From Clostridium sp. BNL1100 (GTDB lineage Bacteria > Bacillota > Clostridia > Acetivibrionales > DSM-1351): 64,000 bases of DNA. The notes under the pieces are model-generated. The model did no database searches. It worked only from the letters and a program-made list of their open reading frames with translations, and was not told the DNA's origin. Location: contig NC_016791.1 in assembly GCF_000244875.1 (NCBI RefSeq), positions 124,001 through 188,000 on the forward strand, in the 5' to 3' direction. Position numbers and translations under genes: made by a program. Shown one piece after another: positions 17,560-27,225 of the stretch. Every line of letters starts with the position of its first letter. Position 1 is the stretch's first letter.

Positions 17560-19650
17560 GTGCCTAATACAACCATAAACACTGAAATATATGATTCGAA
17601 AGGATATAATTGCTGGCTTGGATACCATTTACTTGAAAACAGTCAGTTAAAGGGAACATATTCCAAGTGGGCTTCCAATATAGTTGTTTCACAAGGATCA
17701 GATGATACCGGAATTGCATTAGATGAGCTTAAAAGGGGCATTAAAGGAATATTGGGAGTAGATGCTGCTGTAGCAGTTGAGTCGGAACAAAGCTCTTTTA
17801 TAGTTCTGGGGGTACTTGGAAGAGGAGACGAAATAGACTCGTATGTAAAGTATGATGAGGTAGTTCAAATCGGGAGTGAAGGCTTTATAATCAAAGGAAC
17901 TAAAACTAGCAATGGTGAAGCAATAGTTGTTGCCGGTACTACCATAAAAGGTTTGCTTTATGGAGTATTTGGCCTGTTAAGACTATTGCAGACTGAGACA
18001 GTGATTGAAGGGATTTTAAAGATTGAAAACCCTGTAAATCAGCTTCGTATTATAAACCATTGGGACAATATAGATGGAAGTATCGAAAGAGGCTATGCAG
18101 GTAAATCTATTTTCTTTACAGATAATAAAATAACAGATGACCTGGGTAGAATCAGAGACTACGCAAGACTTCTGTGTTCAGTGGGGATAAACAGTATTGT
18201 TATAAATAATGTTAACGTCCACAAGTATGAGAGCATGCTTATTACAGACAGATATCTTAAAGAAGTTGCAAATCTGGCAAAAATATTTGGGGATTATGGG
18301 ATAAAACTTTATCTTAGCGCCAATTTTGCAAGTACTATTGAAATAGGAGGACTTTCCACTGCCGATCCTTTAGACCCTCAGGTATCAAAATGGTGGAAGG
18401 AAAAGGTTAATGAGATATACTCGCTGATACCTGACTTTGGAGGTTTTTTGATTAAAGCTGATTCGGAATTCAGGCCCGGGCCTTTTACCTACGGACGAAC
18501 CCATGCAGACGGTGCCAATATGCTTGCTGAAGCCTTGGAACCACATGGGGGTCTGGTTATATGGAGATGCTTTGTATACAATTGTATGCAGGATTGGCGT
18601 GACCTCACAACTGACAGGGCAAGGGCTGCCTATGACAACTTTATGCCTCTGGATGGCTTGTTTAAGGAAAATGTATTACTCCAGATTAAAAACGGGCCTA
18701 TGGATTTTCAGGTGCGTGAGCCGGTATCGACCTTATTCGGGGGACTGCAAAAAACAAACCAGCTGTTGGAGCTTCAGATAACTCAGGAGTACACAGGACA
18801 GCAGAAGCATTTATGCTATCTGGTGCCAATGTGGAAGGAGATACTGGATTTTGATACAATGGCACAAGGTAAGGACACAAGTGTTAAAAAAATTATTACA
18901 GGTTCAGTGTTTAATAATAAGTTCGGCGGAATGGCAGCTGTAACGAATATTGGAAATGACCTGAATTGGACGGGGCATCAGATGGCCCAATCAAACACTT
19001 ACGGTTATGCACGACTGTGCTGGAATCCGGATTTGTCAACAGAACAAATTACTGATGAATGGGTTCGAATGACTTATTCAAACAACGAAAAGGTTGTAAA
19101 TACAGTAAAAGAAATGCTGATGGGTTCATGGAGAACGTATGAAAATTATACTTCACCTCTGGGAATTGGATGGATGGTTAATCCTAATCATCATTACGGG
19201 CCTAACGTTGACGGATATGAATATGACAAGTGGGGAACATATCACAGGGCAGACCATAAGGGAATAGGTGTTGACAGGACAGTCAGGAACGGAACGGGAT
19301 ATGCAGGACAGTATCATAAGGATGTTGCCGAGATCTATGAAAATGTGGAGATGTGTCCGGAAGAACTGCTGCTGTTTTTCCACCATGTATCATATGATTA
19401 CAGACTAAAATCAGGTGAAACATTAATTCAATATATTTACAACACCCATTTTAAAGGTGTTGAAGAGGTAGAAGAATTAATTAACAAGTGGAAGAGTCTT
19501 AAAGGGTTGGTCAGTGAAGAAATATTCCGGCATGTATCGGAAAGACTAGGTGGACAGCTGGAACATTCCATAGAGTGGAGAGATGTAATAAACACATATT
19601 TCTATCGTAAAACAGGAATACCTGATGAATTAGGGAGAAGGATATATTAG
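17560..19650 (+). CDS. aguA: Intracellular alpha-glucuronidase, GH67
   Basis: Removes (4-O-methyl)-glucuronic acid from the non-reducing end of aldouronic xylo-oligosaccharides. 696 residues, standard GH67 length: N-terminal beta domain (about 1-150), catalytic barrel with the acid Glu in [15 protein letters not shown], the conserved Asp in [12 protein letters not shown] and Glu in [10 protein letters not shown], then a helical C-terminal domain. There is no signal peptide, so it acts in the cytoplasm on imported oligosaccharides. The start is GTG 17560, one base after the uxuA stop, with GGGGGT inside the uxuA end as ribosome site. The operon couples side-chain removal to glucuronate breakdown. 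Confidence 0.95.
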   Translation: MPNTTINTEIYDSKGYNCWLGYHLLENSQLKGTYSKWASNIVVSQGSDDTGIALDELKRGIKGILGVDAAVAVESEQSSFIVLGVLGRGDEIDSYVKYDEVVQIGSEGFIIKGTKTSNGEAIVVAGTTIKGLLYGVFGLLRLLQTETVIEGILKIENPVNQLRIINHWDNIDGSIERGYAGKSIFFTDNKITDDLGRIRDYARLLCSVGINSIVINNVNVHKYESMLITDRYLKEVANLAKIFGDYGIKLYLSANFASTIEIGGLSTADPLDPQVSKWWKEKVNEIYSLIPDFGGFLIKADSEFRPGPFTYGRTHADGANMLAEALEPHGGLVIWRCFVYNCMQDWRDLTTDRARAAYDNFMPLDGLFKENVLLQIKNGPMDFQVREPVSTLFGGLQKTNQLLELQITQEYTGQQKHLCYLVPMWKEILDFDTMAQGKDTSVKKIITGSVFNNKFGGMAAVTNIGNDLNWTGHQMAQSNTYGYARLCWNPDLSTEQITDEWVRMTYSNNEKVVNTVKEMLMGSWRTYENYTSPLGIGWMVNPNHHYGPNVDGYEYDKWGTYHRADHKGIGVDRTVRNGTGYAGQYHKDVAEIYENVEMCPEELLLFFHHVSYDYRLKSGETLIQYIYNTHFKGVEEVEELINKWKSLKGLVSEEIFRHVSERLGGQLEHSIEWRDVINTYFYRKTGIPDELGRRIY

Positions 19651-19657
19651 TAATGTA

Positions 19658-19706
19658 AAGAGGCGGCTGCAGATGACCAATTATGGTTGGTTTTGCAGCC
19701 GCTCTT
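19658..19706 (+). terminator. Intrinsic terminator after aguA
   Basis: AGAGGCGGCTGCA pairs with TGCAGCCGCTCT, extended by an inner ACCAA/TTGGT stem. The following T run is short. The 205 bases from here to tldD hold no clear riboswitch or tRNA. Confidence 0.85.
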
Positions 19707-19911
19707 GATTTCGTCCCTGAAATAGGCAAATACAGGTTCATTGGATGGAAAAGTTACTAAGCCGAATATTGGCCGGATTTAATTTTATACAAAGGGCTAA
19801 GAGCTTAAATTTGAACCAATAAAAATTGTTATATGGTTGAATAAAATGTAAAGAATATAGTACACTTTAATAAGTGGCAGAATGTGGAAAATTAATGCGG
19901 GGAGTGATTGA

Positions 19912-21249
19912 ATGTATAAATTTCACGGGGGTTTATATACTGATGTCAGAATTGAAGACGTTTTTGAAACAATTATAACCTTTACAAACGGTGAAATGAC
20001 CGAATACAAAGTCAGGAATTATAAGGCAGCGTTTGTAAGAGTTTACGACGGCGGAAGATGGTATTATTCATCTAATTCTCAGCCGGAGCTGATTCAGGAT
20101 GAAATCGATAAGCTCAGTGCAATGGCTAAGCCTGATACACACATAAATGATAATCCGGTTGTTAAAAAATTTGAGGTTAATAAAGGCAAATTTTTAAATT
20201 TTACTCAGAATGATGTTTTTAAAGTGTCTGAGGATGAAAAAATAAATCTTCTAAAAAGTATGTTCTCTACTGTTGAGGAAAACAAATTTATTAAAAACTG
20301 GGCTGCCAGTTACATTGATTGCAAGAAAGTCAAGGAGTTCTATTCCAGTAAAGGGGCGGAGATTAAATTTGATACCCAGAGGTGTGGCTTTAGGATAAGT
20401 TTTGCCATGTCAGAGGGAGAGAGGAAGTTTAGAGAAGCCTTTCAAAAGGGATCAGATAAATTTGATGAGTTATTGAGTCAGGAGCAGGGTCTTAAAGGAT
20501 TTATAGACAAATGTGAAGATTTCCTGCTTAACGCAAAACCTGTAGAAAAGGGAATTTATACGGTTGTATTGTCACCGATTGCAGCGGGAGTATTTGCGCA
20601 TGAAAGCTTCGGGCATAAAAGTGAGTCGGACTTTATGGTTGCAGATGAGACCATGAAGAAAGAGTGGACTTTAGGAACTAAAGTGGGTTCTGACATACTG
20701 ACAATAATTGATGACGGGAATGAACCTGGCAGTGGCTTTTGTGCTTTTGACGATGAAGGTACAAGGGCCAGGAAAACGTATCTCATAAAGAATGGTATCC
20801 TGGCAGGAAGACTTCACAACTGTTCAACTGCAGCTATTCTGGAAGAGAACCTCACGGGAAATGCCCGATCAATAAATTTTGAGTACGAGCCGATTGTAAG
20901 AATGACTACTACATATATTGAGGGCGGATGCGAATCAAAAGAAGAATTGTTCAGTAAAGTAAAAAACGGTATTTATATAGAGAATATAAGTCATGGTTCC
21001 GGTATGTCAACCTTCACCATAGCTCCGACTCTTGCTTATATGATCAGAGATGGAAAAATTTCTGAACCGGTAAACATTTCTGTTATTACCGGGAACGTAT
21101 TTAAAACATTATCAGAAGTAGATGGTGTTTCAAATGACGTAGAGCTTTTATCATTTGTTACGGGAGGATGTGGAAAGATGGAACAATATCCGCTTCCCGT
21201 GGGATTTGGCGGGCCATATGTCAGGGTTAACAACATTAACGTACAGTAG
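19912..21249 (+). CDS. tldD: TldD-family metalloprotease, catalytic subunit
   Basis: 445 residues. TldD and TldE form a heterodimeric protease whose active site is in TldD; in other bacteria it degrades unstructured peptides and trims leader peptides of microcins and other modified peptides. The zinc motif HESFGH at 230-235 in FAHESFGHKSESDFM is intact, and the downstream FDDEGTRARKTYLI, NARSINFEYEP and SHGSGMSTFT segments are family hallmarks. GGGGAG precedes ATG 19912. tldE follows after 14 bases. No modified-peptide biosynthesis gene is adjacent, so the natural substrate is unknown; it stands between two sugar loci without an obvious link. Confidence 0.9.
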   Translation: MYKFHGGLYTDVRIEDVFETIITFTNGEMTEYKVRNYKAAFVRVYDGGRWYYSSNSQPELIQDEIDKLSAMAKPDTHINDNPVVKKFEVNKGKFLNFTQNDVFKVSEDEKINLLKSMFSTVEENKFIKNWAASYIDCKKVKEFYSSKGAEIKFDTQRCGFRISFAMSEGERKFREAFQKGSDKFDELLSQEQGLKGFIDKCEDFLLNAKPVEKGIYTVVLSPIAAGVFAHESFGHKSESDFMVADETMKKEWTLGTKVGSDILTIIDDGNEPGSGFCAFDDEGTRARKTYLIKNGILAGRLHNCSTAAILEENLTGNARSINFEYEPIVRMTTTYIEGGCESKEELFSKVKNGIYIENISHGSGMSTFTIAPTLAYMIRDGKISEPVNISVITGNVFKTLSEVDGVSNDVELLSFVTGGCGKMEQYPLPVGFGGPYVRVNNINVQ

Positions 21250-21263
21250 GGGGGAGGTTTTTT

Positions 21264-22493
21264 ATGAAAGAATTATATTCAATTCGAACCATACAAACGT
21301 CAATAAATGTTTCGGGAAGCAGAATCAAATCAGTTAGAGGGAAGGATATAACAAAAACAGGGCTTCGCATATATGATGGGGGTTTTATAGGAGTATCCGG
21401 TGCCATAGGCAACTATAGACTGGAGGACCTTGAAAAGAATGCCCGGTCTGCATTGAAAGCAAAAATTGAGTATCCGTACGAATTAAACTCAAATAAAATA
21501 ATGGAAATTGATGTTGCAAAGGAAATTATTAAAGATGAAGACTTTGTTTATGAAATAGAGGAGGCAATTGAGCAACTGGGGAAAAATCATAACGGCTTCA
21601 TTTTTTCAAATAAAATCAATATGGATAATATCTCTGTTTCCCTTTGCAATGACAAGGGCCTGGATTTAAGGTTCAAGGACAGGGCGATTGATGTGGAGCT
21701 CGTTTTTAAAGAGAAATCCTCTGCCAGCATAATGGATGGTTTTATCGGCTTCAAAGACAGGCGGTATGATAGAAATGACTTTTTGAGTATGTCTGATGAG
21801 ATACTCAGTGCATATAAAAACAGGGTTGATTTTACAGAAGGAAATTATCCCGTTGTATTCTTAACTGTGGATGAAACTCCTCTTTTGAAGTTTATATCCG
21901 ATTTGAACGGAAGGTCATTTGGGACAGATACCTCACTCTTTTCAGGAAAATTGGAGAAAAAGTTATTTAGTAAAGAGTTTACACTATATAATTCCTTGAA
22001 TCCTGAAGATACAAGTTTAATGTCTTTTTTTGATTCGGAAGGGACATTTAATGAAAGCTACAGGTATCCTTTAATAGAAGATGGTATTCTTAAGGCTGCC
22101 AATACTGACAAGAAAAATGCCGCATTGTACAAACTGCCATATACAGGAAGTGCCGTAAGTGCATTTGATGGTACTCCTCAGCCGGGCTTCCCAAACCCAA
22201 AGGTCAAAGAAAGCGATAAAACGGCAAAAGAGCTCCTCGGCGGAGACAAAGGTATTATGGTACTGATGGCATCAGGTGGTGATTTCACACCCCAAGGCGA
22301 TTTTGCAACACCTGTTCAGCTGGCATATCTTTTTGACGGGGAAAAATTACTAGGGAGGCTTCCAGAGATTCAAGTGTCTTCCAATGTGTTTGAAATGTAT
22401 GGAAGCAATTATAGAGGTGTATCCAAAAATGTTGTTTGGCCATTGGGAGGAATTAAATCAATGATTATGGATATGAAGGTTAATAAAATATAG
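21264..22493 (+). CDS. tldE: TldE/PmbA-family subunit
   Basis: 409-residue partner of TldD. It shares the overall fold (IKSVRGKDITKTGLRIYDGG at the start, LPYTGSAVSAFDGTP and MASGGDFTPQGDFATPVQ in the C-terminal half) but lacks the HExxxH zinc motif, as expected for the non-catalytic subunit that helps shape the substrate channel. GGGGGGAGG precedes ATG 21264. It is cotranscribed with tldD, and a strong terminator follows. Confidence 0.88.
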   Translation: MKELYSIRTIQTSINVSGSRIKSVRGKDITKTGLRIYDGGFIGVSGAIGNYRLEDLEKNARSALKAKIEYPYELNSNKIMEIDVAKEIIKDEDFVYEIEEAIEQLGKNHNGFIFSNKINMDNISVSLCNDKGLDLRFKDRAIDVELVFKEKSSASIMDGFIGFKDRRYDRNDFLSMSDEILSAYKNRVDFTEGNYPVVFLTVDETPLLKFISDLNGRSFGTDTSLFSGKLEKKLFSKEFTLYNSLNPEDTSLMSFFDSEGTFNESYRYPLIEDGILKAANTDKKNAALYKLPYTGSAVSAFDGTPQPGFPNPKVKESDKTAKELLGGDKGIMVLMASGGDFTPQGDFATPVQLAYLFDGEKLLGRLPEIQVSSNVFEMYGSNYRGVSKNVVWPLGGIKSMIMDMKVNKI

Positions 22494-22506
22494 GTTTCCA
22501 CTGACA

Positions 22507-22549
22507 AAAAATGGCAAGTAAGACATACACCGCTTACTTGCCATTTTTC
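22507..22549. terminator. Terminator between tldE and the convergent AraC regulator gene
   Basis: AAAATGGCAAGTAAG pairs with CTTACTTGCCATTTT, with A and T tracts on either side so that it can serve both directions. Confidence 0.9.
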
Positions 22550-22618
22550 AAGCACTTTGTGATTTATTCTGGTCTTTAACTTGCTGCACCTGCCAATATC
22601 CTACCAAAGGGAGCAGGG

Positions 22619-24904
22619 TCAATTGGCCTTTATACTTCTGTATTCTCCGGGGTTAATACCTACATATTTCTTAAAGAACCTGTTGAAGCTCTGTTTATTG
22701 TTATATCCTAGACTAAGTGCTATATCATTAATATTCATGTTTGTTTGACGCAGGAGTCGCTGTGCTTCTTCAATTCTCATGTTGTTTATATAGTTAACAA
22801 TGTTCTCACCGGTCTCGTCATTAAATATCTTTCTTACGTGGGAATAGCTAAGTCCCACATGTTCTGCAAGAGTATTAATTGCAATATCCTTTTTGTAATT
22901 TTTATGAATGTAATCCAAAATTTTGACTATATGGGATGTCCCTTCAACCTTGAACTTTTCATTGTACTCAATAATCTGCAAATAAATATTTGACAGGAAC
23001 AAACCTGCCTCGTCAAGAGTTTCAATCTCTGCAAGCTTACTGTATATGTTAAAGTCATTTCCAAAAACCTTGCTGACGCTGATGTTTAAATCCAGCAAAT
23101 ACTTAATGGTGTTTCCAAGTAACTGGTTCAGTATGAGCATAACATTGTCATAGCTGAGGTTCTTATTTTGCTTAATTTCATCAAAAAAACAGCTTAGGGA
23201 AATTAAAAGTGCATCTTTTGAACCGATATCAATATTGTTGAATAGCTGTTTTTCTATATTAAAGGGGTAAAAATACTTGTTGGTGTCAGATGACTCTTCC
23301 TTTTGACTTATAAAAGCCTCGTGTCCCATCATAAATCTTTGTTTTATGAGATTCTGCGCCTCATTATACGAATTCCTTATATTCAGAATGTCATCGTAAA
23401 TACCTCCGAGACAAACAGATATGGTTGTTTCTATAACTTTTGCCGCTTCCCTCTGAACAATAGAGAAAGCATTTTTCAATACGGAAGTAACACTTACAGC
23501 ATCCTCAGCGGAAATATTTACGATAAGAACCATCTTATCCCCATCTAAAACAACACCTGAACATTTATAAGATTCACCTACCTTTTCTTCAGACAGGTTC
23601 AATATTACTGATTTAAGATAATACTGATGCTCGTATGAGAAGTTTGATACGAAATCATTGTACTTATCTATGTATATTACACAGCACAGGGTGTTCTTCA
23701 ACGGGAAAAGATTCATTTCATCTTCGACGATTGAAGGCTTTCCTCTTAAAAGGCTCAGTAAATAGTTTTCACGGAGATTTTTATGATCCTTTTCAATGGT
23801 ACGGAATAACTGATCCTCTTGCTTTATCATAGCATCAAAGGTTTTGGACAGAAGGGTGAACTCATTTCCATTTCCTATAATGTCAATACCTTTTCTGGAT
23901 TTTATTTCCTGTACCAGTTTTTTTACGGGGTTGAACAATCTACGTGAAATTACATATGACAGCAGTACAAAAAGTACTAATAAGAATATTGAAATATAAA
24001 TTATGGACATTTTCAGTGAGTTTACCTTGGTAGTCAGGGTATTCAGAGAAAAGACACCTACATATGTCCAATTTTCGGCTCCAGTTTTCAGATATGTAAT
24101 AAGAAACCTTTTACCGTTAATGCTTTCTATAAAATGTCCTCTTTCTATACTACTGCCCAGAATCTTGGATATATAGGATATATTTGACAAGTTCTTATTT
24201 AGGATGCTCTTATCAACAGAAGATATTACTTCACCCTTGGAATTTATAATACTTATAAAGTCGCTGATATCGTAGTTATTGCTGTTTATTAATGTGCTAA
24301 GTCTGCTTTCATATACATTTATGGTAATAGACCCTTTAAGATTTGTGGTATAGGTTAAAGGGAATATATATGAAATAACGGAGCTGTTTCCGTTGGTATC
24401 GCTTGGTCTGGGATTTGTCCATGATAACGGCTCTCCCAACTCTTTGCTTTTTATATAGGATTTAAGCCAGGTATCATCGGGAAAGTTATCCTTGGGATAC
24501 ACGCCATTGCTTGTTGCTACATAATTTGAATTGTCTAAGTACAAGTACACGGAGGAATAGGCATTGTTAGTTTTAACTATGTCTGATAGCTTGGATACAA
24601 ACTGATACAGCATTAAATTGTTATCGCTGTCCTTAATGGCTTGATGTATATCATCCATGCCATATAATTTGTTAAGAGTTTCATCCAAAGAAAGATGAAG
24701 GCTCTCATTACTAATAGTCTGAGCCAAAAGATCAGTAACGCTTTTTGCAGAATCAAGCTTACCAAGACCGGAACGACCTATTTCATCTTCTGAGTACTTC
24801 ATTATCCCATAATTGAAAATAAAAGTAATAGTAATAATAGGTATTATTATAAAAAGAGAAAGGACAATCATTAATTTCACAATTATCGAATAATTTTTCA
24901 TCAT
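22619..24904 (-). CDS. Membrane-anchored AraC-family transcriptional regulator (sensor of transporter A)
   Basis: 761 residues combining a sensor and a DNA-binding output in one chain. An N-terminal helix (about 7-30), an extracellular Cache-like domain of about 250 residues (SVYLYLDNSNYVATSNGVYP region), a second membrane helix (about 298-320), a HAMP-like linker and a long cytoplasmic region with a degenerate nucleotide-cyclase-like or YesN-middle domain lead to a C-terminal AraC HTH pair (NTLAEHVGLSYSHVRKIF and INDIALSLGYNNKQSFNRFF). It is divergent from the transporter A genes across a 410-base gap and is the obvious regulator of that operon; the ligand is probably an extracellular sugar or a liganded binding protein. 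GGGGTG precedes the ATG at 24904. Confidence 0.88.
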   Translation of the reverse strand: MMKNYSIIVKLMIVLSLFIIIPIITITFIFNYGIMKYSEDEIGRSGLGKLDSAKSVTDLLAQTISNESLHLSLDETLNKLYGMDDIHQAIKDSDNNLMLYQFVSKLSDIVKTNNAYSSVYLYLDNSNYVATSNGVYPKDNFPDDTWLKSYIKSKELGEPLSWTNPRPSDTNGNSSVISYIFPLTYTTNLKGSITINVYESRLSTLINSNNYDISDFISIINSKGEVISSVDKSILNKNLSNISYISKILGSSIERGHFIESINGKRFLITYLKTGAENWTYVGVFSLNTLTTKVNSLKMSIIYISIFLLVLFVLLSYVISRRLFNPVKKLVQEIKSRKGIDIIGNGNEFTLLSKTFDAMIKQEDQLFRTIEKDHKNLRENYLLSLLRGKPSIVEDEMNLFPLKNTLCCVIYIDKYNDFVSNFSYEHQYYLKSVILNLSEEKVGESYKCSGVVLDGDKMVLIVNISAEDAVSVTSVLKNAFSIVQREAAKVIETTISVCLGGIYDDILNIRNSYNEAQNLIKQRFMMGHEAFISQKEESSDTNKYFYPFNIEKQLFNNIDIGSKDALLISLSCFFDEIKQNKNLSYDNVMLILNQLLGNTIKYLLDLNISVSKVFGNDFNIYSKLAEIETLDEAGLFLSNIYLQIIEYNEKFKVEGTSHIVKILDYIHKNYKKDIAINTLAEHVGLSYSHVRKIFNDETGENIVNYINNMRIEEAQRLLRQTNMNINDIALSLGYNNKQSFNRFFKKYVGINPGEYRSIKAN

Positions 24905-25314
24905 TACTGCACCCCATTGTGTTTTGTGTCTAAAATATCATAATCACTATTATATATTAATATTTAATTCATTACCTATAAATTAATATAAAAATTTTTT
25001 GGAAAAATCAAGTTAAAACAGTTATATTCCGAGAAAAAAATTAAAAATAATCCTTTGCAATCAATCCGGTAAAGGGTTAATATTTAATATTAATTATATG
25101 AATCAAAATTGATTATTGTACAACCAATTTACGTTTTTTGTACTCCTTTTGCCCCTAAACACAGACAAAATGATTAAAATTGAAATACTTAAAAAATTGT
25201 CATTCTTGAACTGAAATTTTCTAGTGATAAAATAATGCCATCAGCAGATCGAACCAAAGCTTTTATCTATTACAATAGATTCCAAAAAATTAAACCAGGG
25301 GGGTTGCTGTTTGC
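24905..25314. promoter_or_regulatory. Divergent regulatory region of transporter A, with a sigma-A promoter
   Basis: A 410-base, very AT-rich gap between the membrane AraC gene and the transporter A operon. On the plus strand TTGAAC (25206-25211) and TAAAAT (25228-25233) at 16-base spacing form a plausible promoter about 80 bases before the first permease. No riboswitch, tRNA or small gene is seen. Repeated AATATTAA tracts around 24955-25100 could be regulator binding sites but show no clear dyad. Confidence 0.5.
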
Positions 25315-26271
25315 ATGGGGAAAACTAATACTGCTGTTTCAAAAGCGTTACCAAATAAACTTCCTAAAAAGGGGTTTGGCCATTACTTAAAAAGAGATAT
25401 TTATCTTTATTTATTGTTGGTGCTTCCGGTTGCATACTTTATATTATTTAAATATGTACCGATGTATGGCATCGTTATAGCATTCAAAGAATACAACATA
25501 TTTGAGGGTGTATTTGCCAGTCCTTGGATAGGTTGGGATGCCTTCAGGGAAGTTTTCAAATCCGATGATTTTTACAGAGCACTTAAAAATACATTCCTGC
25601 TTAACGGATTTGATATGTTATTCGGATTCCCGGCTCCAATTATTTTAGCAATTATTATTAATGAAGTAAAATCCGTAAGATATAAAAGAATTTCTCAGAC
25701 AATGCTTTATCTTCCGCACTTCTTGTCATGGGTTATTATCGGAGGTATAGCACTTCAGATATTTGCACCGAATTTTGGTATGATTGATACAATTATCAAA
25801 TCAATGGGATTTAAAACAATTCCTTTCTTAACTGAAAAGTGGCATTGGTTAGCTACTTATACCGGCATCGGTATATGGCAGAGTGCAGGTTGGGGTATGA
25901 TCATATATCTCGCAGCTATAACCGGAATACCTGCAGAATTATATGAAGCTGCAGATGTAGACGGTGCGGGAAGACTTAGAAAAATATGGAGCATAACATT
26001 GCCGGCAATTAAGCCTACAATAATTATCCTGTTTATATTGAATATAGGTAAGATTTCAATGATAGGATTTGACCGTCCTTATATTCTCGGAAACCAGCAG
26101 GTTAAAGACTTTTCGGACGTTATTAGTACTTATGTATACAGGGTCGGACTGCAGTCCTCCAGGTATAACATAGCAACTGCTGTAGGATTGTTCCAGTCAA
26201 TTGTCGGATTAGTATTCCTGTCAGTAACTAACTGGATAGCAAATAAGAGCGGCGAGCAAGGTATTTGGTAG
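25315..26271 (+). CDS. Transporter A: sugar ABC permease 1 (LplB-like, CUT1)
   Basis: 318 residues, six predicted membrane helices after a basic, Lys-rich cytoplasmic N-terminus. The EAA loop that docks the ATPase is EAADVDGAGRLRKIWSITLP. Sequence style (YVPMYGIVIAFKEYN near the start, SRYNIATAVGLFQS near the end) places it with LplB-type permeases for complex oligosaccharides or polysaccharide fragments. The ATG at 25315 has AGGGGGG upstream at a long 11-base spacing. It is first in an operon with permease 2 and the binding protein and is divergent from its membrane AraC regulator. Confidence 0.92.
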   Translation: MGKTNTAVSKALPNKLPKKGFGHYLKRDIYLYLLLVLPVAYFILFKYVPMYGIVIAFKEYNIFEGVFASPWIGWDAFREVFKSDDFYRALKNTFLLNGFDMLFGFPAPIILAIIINEVKSVRYKRISQTMLYLPHFLSWVIIGGIALQIFAPNFGMIDTIIKSMGFKTIPFLTEKWHWLATYTGIGIWQSAGWGMIIYLAAITGIPAELYEAADVDGAGRLRKIWSITLPAIKPTIIILFILNIGKISMIGFDRPYILGNQQVKDFSDVISTYVYRVGLQSSRYNIATAVGLFQSIVGLVFLSVTNWIANKSGEQGIW

Positions 26272-26290
26272 AAGAAAGGTGGTATAGAAA

Positions 26291-27163
26291 ATGGTTTATA
26301 AAACCAGTGATAAGGTTTTTAATATATTTATAAATATAATTACGTTAATTAGTGTTATACTCTGCTTGTTCCCGGTATTAAATGTTGTGGCTGTTTCATT
26401 AAGCTCTAATTCGGCTATACTGGCATCAAAGGTTTTTGTTTGGCCTGTAAACTTTAATGTTGAATCATATAAGGCTATCCTTAAAGATTCAACAATGATT
26501 TGGTCGCTCGTGTATACGGTCATTATTACTCTTGCGTACACTATAATCGGTATGTTCCTGACAATTTGCGCAGCATACCCTCTCACTAAGCAGAGGCTTA
26601 AAGGAAGAAATGTAATAATGCTGATGATTATATTTACAATGTATTTCAGCGGTGGACTTATACCAGATTATATGTTGGTTAAAAACCTGCATATGCTGGA
26701 TAGTTCATGGAGTTTGATATTACCCGGAGTTTTAAGTGCATTTAATCTGATAGTTTTGAAATCATTCTTTACATCTTTACCTGAGAGTCTTGAAGAATCA
26801 GCAATCCTTGACGGATGTAATGATATAGGTGTTCTTTTCAGGATTGTACTCCCTTTGTCAAAGCCTGTACTTGCTACACTGAGTCTGTTCTATGCAGTTG
26901 GAAAGTGGAACAGCTTCATGGACGCTCTCTTTTATATTTCTGATTCAAAACTATATCCATTGCAGTTAAAGCTATACCAGATAATTGTTAACAGCCAGAC
27001 CGTAGATGCATCCATAGGAGACGGAAATATGTCACAGAACCTTCTGCCGGAAAGTCTTAAAGCTGCCTGTGTAGTATTTGCTACATTACCGATAGTTCTT
27101 GTATATCCAAAGCTTCAGAAACACTTCGTAAGCGGCATAATGATTGGTGCTGTTAAAGGTTGA
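26291..27163 (+). CDS. Transporter A: sugar ABC permease 2 (YtcP-like, CUT1)
   Basis: 290 residues with six hydrophobic segments, YtcP/MalG-type partner of the preceding permease. The EAA loop is ESAILDGCNDIGVLFRIVLP, and the typical C-terminus is HFVSGIMIGAVKG. A ribosome site (AGAAAGGTGG) lies in the 19-base gap after permease 1. No ATPase gene accompanies the pair. Confidence 0.92.
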   Translation: MVYKTSDKVFNIFINIITLISVILCLFPVLNVVAVSLSSNSAILASKVFVWPVNFNVESYKAILKDSTMIWSLVYTVIITLAYTIIGMFLTICAAYPLTKQRLKGRNVIMLMIIFTMYFSGGLIPDYMLVKNLHMLDSSWSLILPGVLSAFNLIVLKSFFTSLPESLEESAILDGCNDIGVLFRIVLPLSKPVLATLSLFYAVGKWNSFMDALFYISDSKLYPLQLKLYQIIVNSQTVDASIGDGNMSQNLLPESLKAACVVFATLPIVLVYPKLQKHFVSGIMIGAVKG

Positions 27164-27225
27164 TATAAGGTCTTCGGATAATCTGAAGATTTATATATAA
27201 AAATAAAGTAATGGAGGAGATATTA

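Noticed and set aside
19707-19911. Possible c-di-GMP riboswitch before tldD
   Set aside because: The conserved core sequence and paired arms could not be found.
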